From positions 528,501 to 592,500 of the forward strand of contig NC_090118.1 in the NCBI RefSeq assembly GCF_023973825.1: a stretch of DNA of 64,000 bases, read 5' to 3'. The notes beneath the pieces are model-generated. The model saw only the letters and a list, made by a program, of their open reading frames with translations. It had not been told where the DNA came from and searched no databases. Below are positions 55,901 to 64,000 of this stretch, in pieces; position 1 is the stretch's first letter; every line of letters begins with the position of its first letter. A program made the translations under genes and the position numbers. Source of the DNA: Plasmodium brasilianum. Its lineage: Eukaryota; Apicomplexa; Aconoidasida; Haemosporida; Plasmodiidae.

Positions 55901-57119
55901 CGTAACTTACAAAATCGGTACCAAGACAGACCGCTATTACAATTCCCGTTGGATGTGCATTTTTCTAAATAAAAAATAAATGTATAAAAAGTGGGATGTA
56001 AAACGTAAAATACAAAATACAAAGTGCACAATGTGTAACACTCCTTTTTGAACAAAATTTTATTAAAAATAACTTGCAAAAAAAAAAAAAAAAAAAAAAA
56101 ATTTACCTTATTTTTCGATATGTCTAACTCATTTTGCTTGTCAGCCGCTAATTCAAGTTTCTAAAGTGAATGGAGGAATAATAAACATATAATTTTTTTC
56201 CATTATTTTTTGAGTAAAAAAATAGATTTTTATGTGTGCCACGATTATGTATTCCACGTTTATATTTGCCACTCCCATTTTCTTTTGTTTAACTTGTTCG
56301 TATGTACTTCCCAGAATATTTGACAGAGGCTTATATTTATCCAAAACATTCTGCAAGGAGAAGGTAGCATTATGCATATATATGCATGCATACATGTATG
56401 CACATATATATGTATGCACGTATGGGGGAAAATAAAATCCGCCAGCGTTAACGTGGGACCAACGTTAGGAGTGGACATTCATATATAAATGTGCAAATGT
56501 AGCCCACTATTATACTGAGGTACATGCAAATATATGAAATGTTTGTTCTTACCAAATTATGCTTAAACCTCCTATTTTCTTTCCTTAAGTATTTGGAGGT
56601 CAGTGTGTTATCCTATAAAGCAGAGTGAAAATTTCATTTTTAGCACTCCACAGGTGTAAACAGTTACAGGAATAAAGTAACGATTAAAATGGGGCATATG
56701 CGCACATGAGGGGGGAGAACAGTATGTTCACAGATACATGTGTATGTGTATGTATGTGTATGTATGTGTATGTATGTGTATGTATGTGTATGTATGTGTA
56801 TGCATGTGTATGTATGTGTATGCATGTGTATGTATGTGTATGTATGTGTATGTATGTGTATGTATGTGTATGTATGTGTATGTATGTGTATGTATGTGCA
56901 TGTATGTGTATGTATGTGTATGTATGTGTATGTATGTGTATGTATGTGTATGTATGTGTATGTATGTGTATGTATATGTATGTGTTTATGTGTATGTGCT
57001 TTTAAATGATCGTTCTCGTGTTCGCGCTCTTGTTTACATTTTCCGAAGATAAATTATTTTGGAGGTTGAGTTCTACTTGCTGATTGTCATTTTGATCGTC
57101 CTCATTCTTTATTTGATCT
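52962..57119 (-). CDS. RMND1: RMND1/Rmd1-family (DUF155) mitochondrial protein, multi-exon
   Basis: Thirteen exons found: complement(join(52962..53066,53209..53263,53684..53777,54252..54371,54493..54559,54837..55058,55249..55366,55555..55613,55911..55964,56107..56160,56294..56350,56553..56612,57038..57119)), about 382 residues, all phases consistent. The most upstream exon starts with a split codon, so a further 5' exon is expected (candidate at 57829-57904). An alternative is readthrough to an in-frame ATG at 57136. RMND1 proteins are inner-membrane mitochondrial proteins supporting mitochondrial translation. Hallmarks: [16 protein letters not shown] early, then [47 protein letters not shown], and the C-terminal [17 protein letters not shown] membrane segment. 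That order of motifs is diagnostic for DUF155. The donor at 56294 (CAA|GTTAAA) is the weakest junction. Confidence 0.82.
53815..53990. repeat. ATAATATAAAA array in an intron
   Basis: A/T-only repeat of ataatataaaa and ataaaaaa type, in the intron between 53777 and 54252 of the RMND1-like gene. Confidence 0.8.
54575..54770. repeat. ATATGTATATATGCAC array in an intron
   Basis: Repeated tatatgcacatatgta (16 bp) on the left and tatatgtatatgtgta on the right, in the intron between 54559 and 54837 of the RMND1-like gene. Tyr/Ile/Cys frames on both strands are artefacts. Confidence 0.85.
56738..56985. repeat. 12-bp GTATGTATGTGT array in an intron
   Basis: About 20 copies of gtatgtatgtgt, with a few gcatgtgt variants, in the intron between 56612 and 57038 of the RMND1-like gene. 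Open in all three plus frames as a Met/Tyr/Val/Cys run; not a gene. Confidence 0.9.
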
Positions 57120-57495
57120 CTAAAAAGCACATACATACTAAAGCTACATGCACATGCAAAGATATACACATATGTATATATTATATATGTACATATGTGT
57201 ATACGTACATACGTACAAAGAGGGATACATGCATATATATAAGTATATATACAGAGAGATAAAGCAATGGAAATAGGGGAGTATGACTTAAGGTACTTTC
57301 TATTTTTTGAGTAAAAATTTACTATATTGTAATTTTATTAAAAATGTATACTTATATAAAAATACATTTACATTAAAAGAATTCACAAAATACTGAAATA
57401 TATATTTAAACTCATTTCCTCGAACATACATATACATATATATATGTGCATATAGTTATCTTATTTACTCCTTTTGTTCATTTTATTTGTTTAAT

Positions 57496-57530
<35 letters not shown>

Positions 57531-57828
57531 CTCATCGGGACCATGTGTCCAGAGCATTATATGCAGCATATATTAGTTTATATATATTATTTTTTTTCTT
57601 ACACATATCATTCATTTTTCTCGCTTGCAAACAAAACAAATAATTTAGTTGCACTGTATTGTACTCTATTGAATTGTGATGTATTGATTTTTCCGATTTG
57701 TTGATTGGCTTTGCATAAGTTTTTCAAAAACGAGTATGTTGAACCAATGGGTTATTTGTTATGCACTAGATGAGGGAATATACCATTTCTAAAAGATTTT
57801 TTTTTTTTTTTTTTTTAGTTTATTGTAC

Positions 57829-57904
57829 TGGGTGCAAGATAGAAATTACGGAGCAGCTTAAATTTGATAGCTTTTATTTTGCTCAAATGCTTCAACTTAA
57901 ACAT
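57829..57904 (-). CDS. Candidate first exon of the RMND1-like gene (mitochondrial presequence)
   Basis: An ATG at 57904 on the minus strand opens a 25-codon stretch rich in Lys, Leu, Ile and Phe with no acidic residue. This is the composition of a mitochondrial targeting peptide. It reaches a CCCA|GTACAA donor at 57829/57828 and leaves one base. The exon at 57038-57119 needs two leading bases, so at least one more small exon must lie between. One option (about 57634-57709) keeps the frame but has weak sites. An upstream exon is required by the phase; this particular choice is an inference. Confidence 0.4.
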
Positions 57905-58091
57905 ATAAACCTCAAATTTTTAAAAATAATGGGTCTATCCAATTATAGCAGTTAATTTTTCCCTTTTTATAAATTCTTTTATATAAAAGTTCTTCCTTCT
58001 TCAATCCTCGCCTGAACAGACCATGGTTTTTGCTTCCGTTGAAGCGTTTTTCCTAGTAAAAGAAAAAGAGGGCTTGCGTGTGCACCCACCC

Positions 58092-58097
<6 letters not shown>

Positions 58098-58158
<61 letters not shown>
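58098..58158. repeat. (TA)n microsatellite
   Basis: About 30 perfect TA units; the longest clean TA run in the window. Confidence 0.95.
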
Positions 58159-58161
<3 letters not shown>

Positions 58162-58614
58162 CATATGTGCATCAGTCGAAAGGACGTCATGGTCACGTCG
58201 ACTTCTCGAAGTATTACAATTTTCTCAGAAGTGCAGCCTGTACCGCTTTATTATATGAAATACAAACGTTTCAGCTTGTGATATTAAAATTTTTTAAATT
58301 AATGTAGTAAATTTAATAAATGTAACATGTGTTAGTGAATTATAACAATAATTTTTCAATTTTAATACCATACTTTTTGTTTCTTTTGACCTTTCCTCAC
58401 GTCCTTTCTTTTTCTTTTTCTTTTTGATGTAGCAACTACTTCTTGTGTTAACATTATTGTGATATGCAACTAATGCCAACTTTTTTATAAACAGCCAAAC
58501 AATACATTTCCACTATTCTAGACATAAAACAATTTAGAATTTATCATACATAAATAATTCAAACAAATTGATGAACGATATTTTATGACTTGCATATATT
58601 TATGTTTTTTATGT

Positions 58615-58966
58615 CTTCATTTTATGTCTTCATTTTATGTCTTCATTTTATGCCTTCATTTTATATCTTCTTTTTATATCTTCATTTTATATCTTCTTTT
58701 TATATCTTCTTTTTATATCTTCTTTTTATATCTTCATTTTATATCTTCTTTTTATATCTTCATTTTATATCTTCTTTTTATATCTTCATTTTATATCTTC
58801 TTTTTATATCTTCATTTTATATCTTCTTTTTATATCTTCATTTTATATCTTCTTTTTATATCTTCATTTTATATCTTCTTTTTATATTTTCATTTTATAT
58901 CTTCTTTTTATGTCTTCATTTTATGTCTTCTTTTTATGTCTTCATTTTATATCTTCTTTTTCTTTT

Positions 58967-59021
<55 letters not shown>

Positions 59022-59029
59022 TCCTTTTC
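58615..59029. repeat. 13-bp TATCTTCATTTTA array plus 60-base poly(T)
   Basis: About 26 copies of a 13-bp unit alternating tatcttcatttta and tatcttcttttta, then a run of about 60 T (58970-59029). All three plus frames are open because 13 shifts frame every copy without creating stops. Confidence 0.9.
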
Positions 59030-59670
59030 ATTTTGTCGTAAAAAGTGTAAAGCGTCATTTTTGAATGTATACAACACAGAGGGAACTGATTATTCCCCCC
59101 CAAAAAAAAAAAAAAAAATTTTCTCCCAACCATTACGTACCCAGTCAACATTTGCTCAAACATATGTATATGCACCCACGTGTGTATATACACATATGCA
59201 TAACCTACTAATTCGTACATGTTATTACTTAAGACGAAAGCTTAAAGAGCTGCTCATGGATTATGCCATATGCCATATGGATGTATGCATACTCTACATA
59301 CGTAATAATAACAGATTTATCAAAACTTAACATATGAAGAACAAGCTAAAACAAATGATTTTTATTTATTCAAAATTATACATCTATAACACATAAGTGT
59401 GTATCGAAATCACTAGCAGTTATGTACATGGTCTCAAAAAATAGAGTATATGTCTATGTCATGTAAAACTAATATTAATTTATACGTTATAAAAAATCAC
59501 ATATATTTACATATATTTACATATATATACATATATATACATATATATACATATATTTACATATATATACATATATTTACATATATATACATATATATAC
59601 ATATACACATATATACATATATACATTCATACATGCATACATACGAATGAGAAACACTCGAATATGTATG

Positions 59671-59705
<35 letters not shown>

Positions 59706-60194
59706 TCATGCAGTACTAAGAAAAATGAAAAGTAATTTATAAATAGTATATTATATCCTTTTATTTTAAAACGTACAAATGAAAGTGATTGCAAAAATAG
59801 AAAGCAATATGAACACATGATAAGTAAAAAGTTAACATACATTCCTGTTTTGCAAAGGGTGTAACACTTATTTTTGCAGAGTACACTGGACTGGTAAAAA
59901 GTAGTAAAGTCATAAAATTAGGAGTGGGTGTATATATGTGCATACCTGTACATGCGTATATAAACACATGCTTTGGTATACAAGCTTAGATGCATATCTG
60001 CTTGGTGAATAGGAAGCACATGGTACAGTGTGAAAAGATATATAAACAGCGCTGCAATAACAACCTGCTATACTTCCGTAGGTTTATGATATATTATCAT
60101 AAGTAGTTTGTTCATCAGTGAGATAACCTTTTTTTTTTTTTTTTTTTTTTTTTTTATCTATGAACCTATGTATGAACTCACCCTACTCCGCTTC

Positions 60195-62363
60195 TTATCT
60201 GTGCGTGAATTTCTTTTCTGCAGCACCGCCGTACCTGCACAGCAAGAGCATCCCGGCATAATGCTTCTTTCCGTTTTTTGGTATTTTCTTTTTTTTGTCT
60301 AATTTGCTTGTACAAAATTTGTAATTCATTTTACATGGAGATACATTTACTTCTTCTAGTTCATAATCAAAAGAAAATGAAAAACCTAAAAAAATATTAT
60401 CAAATTCATTTATGTAATTATTTGAACAGGCTCCCATTACATTAGTAGTTATATTTGCGTCATGAATGTATGTTAACTGTAATAATGAAATACTATGAAA
60501 AGATAAAGGGATGCAAAATCCCCACAATAAATAGTCAGAATCATTCTTCGTTTGGTTAATAGTACAATTATTTTGTCCAGCAGTACAAGGCTTAACTTTA
60601 ATCTTTTCTAAATTTTCCTTTTTTGATAATTTCATTTTAAATCCAAATGCTAGAGTGTTTCCCTCAGAACATATTATCTTTAACGAGTTTTCCCTGGATG
60701 GGGTTTTCCCACCGTAACTGCTGTCATTATTACTTCCATCAGTGTTGCCACCAATGCTGCCATTGTTTTTATCATCATCATCACTATCATCCCTACCATC
60801 GCTGTCCATGTATATAGTTTCAAACCTTAAGAAACTGTGCTTCACGCAGTACATCCAGCCGAAAGTGACTACATCGATGCTGTTTGTCCTGTAAGCGCAA
60901 GAAATATCATATTCCCCTTTATTATCACATGGCTGTATTTTGATTCTTTTTCCTTGACTGTTCAAACTTTTTAACTTTTCTGACTTGTTAATAATAAGTA
61001 TAAAACCAGTACTTTTGATATAACCAACAGGACAACTTAAAGTTAAGGACCCTTTCGCTGAACCAGTAATTTGTTCACCATCTGATAAAACATCAGTTAT
61101 ATTTTTTGAAAGATAAAAATTTTCTTTGTCTATTCCATAGAGATTATTATAATACAAAAGAGCTGTCTTATATGACTCTTTTTTTTCTATACGCATAAAT
61201 GAGTTTAAAGAAATCAAATCAAGATAAATTGGTATAATATTGGAATAAACTGAATTCTTCCAAATTTCGTAAGTCAAATCATTCCACCGTTCATCCATTG
61301 TGGTTCCACCCCTGATATCTAGACTACTAATTTGATTACTTGAATTGTTTTGTCCCATCTTCATGGAGACAATGTCTTTTTCGAGATCACCTCTAACAGG
61401 TGTTTGTTCTCTATCACTATTCGTACTGTTTGTATTATTGTTCTTATTGTACTTCTTCTTCTTATTCTTATTCTTCTTATTATTATTATTCTTCTTCTTC
61501 TTATTATTATTATTATTACTATCATTCGCCTCTTCCAGAATATCCCGTAGTAGTGGGGAAAAGCTAAACACGTTCAAGTAAGGGACGTCCCTAAGGGGGT
61601 ATTTATAGTTGTATATCTTGATCTGTTCTAACTTCTGGAGTGTAATTTCCAACGTGTTAAAAGACTTTGCTCCGAAATGTGCTGCAATAACTAAATGTGT
61701 TCCATATTTTTTAAAAAATTTCATCCATGGTTTTATATATTTTGAGCAATATTCACTGTTCGGATCACCTAGATATAACAATTTGGGGCATTTTTTTTCA
61801 TTTTTTTTTTTTGATAATATAGGTAATTTTTCAATATCTACTAAAAAATTCTTGTTAATATTGTTTGTAAAATTTCTTAAATTATATGTAGCATAAGTAT
61901 GAACACAACTATTCTGAACAACAAGGTATTTTTTCTTTTCCATTTCTAAGTTAACAAAATAACTACTATATGGCATGGATGCTGAAAATGGTTTTATATT
62001 TCGATCTAACTGGTCCACATTTATATTATCCATGGCTAAATTGGTAACATCATTTATGTTATCTATAAAATTAAAATATTCCCCTTTTTGACAAACATTT
62101 TCATTAATCACATCAATACAGTTACTAGTGTTAATTATTATCTCTTTAAAACCTGGATCTTCAATAAGTTCATTATTTGGTAATGGATAACCAAACAGAA
62201 TGTCATAACCCTTCCCTATGTATTTGCTAAATATTTCATCGTTCGAATCATTACTCTCGTTTGTTTTGACATTGCACTTGGTATAAGAGAGTAGGAAGCA
62301 AGCGGTGAACAAACACACACATAAAACTTTTTTTGATCTTTTCGCTGCTGATCTGTTCTCCAT
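60195..62363 (-). CDS. PPLP4: Perforin-like protein (MACPF domain), probably PPLP4
   Basis: Single exon, 722 residues. Plasmodium perforin-like proteins are secreted and form pores that let motile stages cross or leave host cells; PPLP3-5 act in the mosquito stages. Seen here: a signal peptide (about 12-31) after a basic start and GKGYDILFGYPLP (50-62), a family hallmark. The MACPF signature YGTH is at 220-223 in FFKKYGTHLVIAAHFG. An Asn/Lys run (about 282-320) interrupts the MACPF fold. Three Cys-containing C-terminal repeats follow the apicomplexan beta-prism pattern: LSCPVGYIKSTGF, IICSEGNTLAFGF and GACSNNYI...FLGFSF, each followed by a PC motif. PPLP4 is chosen over PPLP5 only from remembered gene order on P. 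falciparum chromosome 8. A CAG|GTACGG donor-like site lies 12 codons before the stop, so the extreme C-terminus could differ. Confidence 0.88.
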   Translation of the reverse strand: MENRSAAKRSKKVLCVCLFTACFLLSYTKCNVKTNESNDSNDEIFSKYIGKGYDILFGYPLPNNELIEDPGFKEIIINTSNCIDVINENVCQKGEYFNFIDNINDVTNLAMDNINVDQLDRNIKPFSASMPYSSYFVNLEMEKKKYLVVQNSCVHTYATYNLRNFTNNINKNFLVDIEKLPILSKKKNEKKCPKLLYLGDPNSEYCSKYIKPWMKFFKKYGTHLVIAAHFGAKSFNTLEITLQKLEQIKIYNYKYPLRDVPYLNVFSFSPLLRDILEEANDSNNNNNKKKKNNNNKKNKNKKKKYNKNNNTNSTNSDREQTPVRGDLEKDIVSMKMGQNNSSNQISSLDIRGGTTMDERWNDLTYEIWKNSVYSNIIPIYLDLISLNSFMRIEKKESYKTALLYYNNLYGIDKENFYLSKNITDVLSDGEQITGSAKGSLTLSCPVGYIKSTGFILIINKSEKLKSLNSQGKRIKIQPCDNKGEYDISCAYRTNSIDVVTFGWMYCVKHSFLRFETIYMDSDGRDDSDDDDKNNGSIGGNTDGSNNDSSYGGKTPSRENSLKIICSEGNTLAFGFKMKLSKKENLEKIKVKPCTAGQNNCTINQTKNDSDYLLWGFCIPLSFHSISLLQLTYIHDANITTNVMGACSNNYINEFDNIFLGFSFSFDYELEEVNVSPCKMNYKFCTSKLDKKKKIPKNGKKHYAGMLLLCRYGGAAEKKFTHR

Positions 62364-62679
62364 TTTTTTGTGAGAAGCACTAAATTGTACACTTTACACC
62401 GATAGGTGCGAAGGTCATAAACGCAAATGTATGCGTATGTATATCTATATATATCTTTATCTATATATCTATCTATATATACATATATATATATATATAT
62501 ATACATACGCACATACATATAACCGCATGGACGCGTTGACATCCCAGATTTGCTCAAATTTTTAAAATATTCACCAAGATGAAAGTCAAAAAAGGCGAGA
62601 AGGAGGAAATTTCAGTGCTAAAGATATTGGAAGTGAAAATTAAAAAATAAAAAAAAGGGAAAAAAATGCAGTGGCATAT

Positions 62680-62880
62680 GTATATATACACATATACACA
62701 TACATGTATATATATACACATACATGTATATATATACACATACATATATATATATATACATACATATATATATATACACATACATATATATATATACACA
62801 TACATATATATATATACACATACATATATATATATACACATACATATATATATATACACATACATATATATATGTATATA
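62680..62880. repeat. CATACATATATATATACA array
   Basis: About ten degenerate copies of an 18-22-bp unit built from acatacatatatatatacac. Frames of Tyr/Ile/Cys/Met on both strands are artefacts. Confidence 0.9.
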
Positions 62881-63299
62881 TGTATTTTTTTTTCTTTCTG
62901 TTTAATATTTTACGCTAAGCGCATTTGGAGAGATCTGATATACCCTTAAATGGCACCATAGAACAACGTCATAAAAGGAAAATCGTGGACACAAAAAAGA
63001 AAACGCGGACAATGATAATATATATATACAAGTATTTATTTTTTATTTTTTTTTTAAAATTATGTAAGAAAAATTAATAGATAAGCATGTACAATTTTCG
63101 ACAATATTTAACAATTTGCAATTGTTTTTGCAACAACTCTGTCCAAAATAAATGGCTAACCATAAAAAAAAATATGACCCGTTCATAATATTAATAATAA
63201 AAAAAAAAAAAATAAATAAAAATAATAATATTGCACACATGCCCCATTGTCATTTCCACGAAAATGATTACAATAATATTAAAGTTTCAGCGGTGATGA

Positions 63300-63385
63300 A
63301 ATATAAATACATATATATATACATATAAATACATATATATATACATATAAATACATATATATATACATATAAATACATATATATA
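63300..63385. repeat. 22-bp array
   Basis: Four copies of a 22-bp unit containing aaatacatatatatatacat. Confidence 0.9.
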
Positions 63386-63548
63386 CGTTCCTTTCCCGCT
63401 TCTGTTCAAATGACATGTTTTAATTTCATGAGTTGTTCATCACTTTTTACCTAGACGATATGTACACATGATTCAACGGCGGGAAAAAAAAAAAAAAATT
63501 AATAACAAAGTAATGCTCCAATGGGCGAAATGTATCTCTCCCAACACT

Positions 63549-64000
63549 TCATAACCTAAGGAGAGTAGCCAAAAAATGCTTCTTCTCTGTCCGGTTTATA
63601 ATCTCCCACAAATTGAAAGGTACTAAATACACTACATCAAAGAATATTTTAAAATACTCCAATTGTACTACTGCTGACTTGGTCAGGCATTTTGTATCGA
63701 GCATATTGGAAGCATCACTTTTATTTAAACCAATTTCCATTTGCTTAATTGTAGTGTAGTAGTAATTTTTTGTTGCAAATAAGATAGCTATTTTCCTTTT
63801 ACTTGTACTACTTTTTATATATATATAATTGGTATAAAGAAAAATGGACTTTTGTTTTACATCCTTAATAAATTTAAATCTGTAATCTGTCTGATTTAAA
63901 CTTTTCATAATTTCATATATTTCTTTAAGCCTTTTTTGGTGATAGGAAATCTCTCTTTTGACATGTGCACTTTCTGTAAGCTCCTTGTCCTCTTTTTGAA
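63549..64000 (-). CDS. 3' end of an unrecognised gene, runs off right edge
   Basis: On the minus strand a frame is open from the window edge to a stop at 63549, about 149 residues. It begins with a charged, probably coiled-coil stretch (KEDKELTESAHVKREIS..., then KRLKEIYEIM) and continues into a mixed region with SIFLYTNYIYI, KIAILFATKNYY and a hydrophobic end before KKHFLATLLRL. The composition is that of a real folded protein, with no simple repeats. The ATG at 63908 is internal, since the frame continues upstream of it. I recognise no family. It is followed downstream by a poly(A)/poly(T)-rich intergenic region. Confidence 0.7.
   Translation of the reverse strand, partial: QKEDKELTESAHVKREISYHQKRLKEIYEIMKSLNQTDYRFKFIKDVKQKSIFLYTNYIYIKSSTSKRKIAILFATKNYYYTTIKQMEIGLNKSDASNMLDTKCLTKSAVVQLEYFKIFFDVVYLVPFNLWEIINRTEKKHFLATLLRL

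Larger units (their letters stand above)
57120..60194. other. Upstream region of the RMND1-like gene and 3' region of the perforin-like gene
   Basis: Apart from the candidate exon, this holds poly(A) (57498-57527), a (TA)n block (58098-58158), the 13-bp array with a poly(T) tract (58615-59029), ATATATTTACAT repeats (59508-59615), poly(A) (59677-59703) and poly(T) (60128-60155). A short plus-strand frame at 58185-58307 looks protein-like but has no start or splice partner. No other gene is seen. Confidence 0.5.
62364..63548. other. Upstream region of the perforin-like gene
   Basis: 5' region of the perforin-like gene and 3' region of the right-edge gene, both on the minus strand. It contains a CATACATATATATATACA array (62680-62880), (TA)n DNA (62478-62502) and a 22-bp array (63300-63385). 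No gene is supported. Confidence 0.65.

Noticed and set aside
56706..57052. Met/Tyr/Val/Cys frames
   Set aside because: This is a GTATGTATGTGT array within an intron of the minus-strand gene.
57770..57955. Plus-strand frame ending near 57955 with mixed composition
   Set aside because: It could be a last exon but has no upstream exon. The opposite strand reads as a presequence that would serve the RMND1-like gene.
58185..58307. Plus-strand protein-like frame (HVDFSKYYNFLRSA...)
   Set aside because: It has no start except through a (TA)n run and no consistent splice partner. It remains a weak possibility only.
58585..59330. 246-codon Phe/Ile/Leu plus-strand frame
   Set aside because: It is a 13-bp repeat and a poly(T) tract read through.
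60000..60230. Extra 3' exon of the perforin-like gene joined from CAG|GTACGG
   Set aside because: A phase-compatible acceptor exists near 60052 and gives an open frame, but the added peptide has no family resemblance. The unspliced end already completes the third C-terminal repeat.

Overview
The window is nuclear DNA of a malaria parasite (genus Plasmodium). The evidence is very AT-rich intergenic DNA full of (TA)n, poly(A)/poly(T) and minisatellites, genes with many short AT-rich introns, Asn/Lys/Glu low-complexity inserts inside conserved proteins, and the gene content. That content includes a MACPF protein with apicomplexan C-terminal repeats and a split SNF2 helicase next to a PGP synthase. 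From memory, the gene order matches P. falciparum chromosome 8 around PF3D7_0819300-PF3D7_0820500, read in reverse. The base composition and large number of minisatellites suggest a species like P. malariae or P. ovale, but I cannot settle that.

Layout, left to right. (1) The 5' part of an Asn-rich gene runs off the left edge on the minus strand (1-715). (2) A two-exon minus-strand gene of unknown function with a mitochondrion-like leader lies at 3774-5560. (3) A minus-strand membrane protein with a PP1-docking-like SILK + RVxF pair lies at 7214-8629. (4) A 6.6-kb gene desert separates it from (5) PGP synthase at 15226-17205. (6) A four-exon gene at 19150-21208 has a secretory/apicoplast-type leader and an S4-like RNA-binding fold. 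(7) A five-exon SWR1/SRCAP-type SNF2 ATPase lies at 23155-30523; its reading frame is broken by one base in a Glu-rich repeat. (8) LSM3 has four exons (32647-33614). (9) A 17-exon TPR protein that looks like the axonemal protein CFAP70 lies at 34856-42981. (10) A NUS1/NgBR-like cis-prenyltransferase subunit with a Cys-rich repeat insert lies at 45102-47126. (11) A two-exon protein with tandem ubiquitin-like folds lies at 50673-51892. (12) An RMND1/DUF155 mitochondrial protein has 13 or more exons on the minus strand (52962-57119, with a candidate first exon near 57904). (13) A perforin-like protein, probably PPLP4, lies at 60195-62363 (minus). (14) The 3' end of an unrecognised gene runs off the right edge (63549-64000, minus).

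Most exon joins were worked out by eye from GT...AG sites with phase matching on both sides of every intron. In the TPR gene, the RMND1-like gene, LSM3, the SNF2 gene and the ubiquitin-like gene all internal phases agree, which is strong internal support. The genes do not form one pathway. They span chromatin (SNF2), splicing (LSM3), male-gamete axoneme (CFAP70-like), dolichol synthesis (NUS1-like), mitochondrial lipid and translation functions (PGPS, RMND1-like), a probable apicoplast function (S4-like) and membrane lysis (perforin-like). No tRNA, rRNA, mobile element or CRISPR array was recognised.
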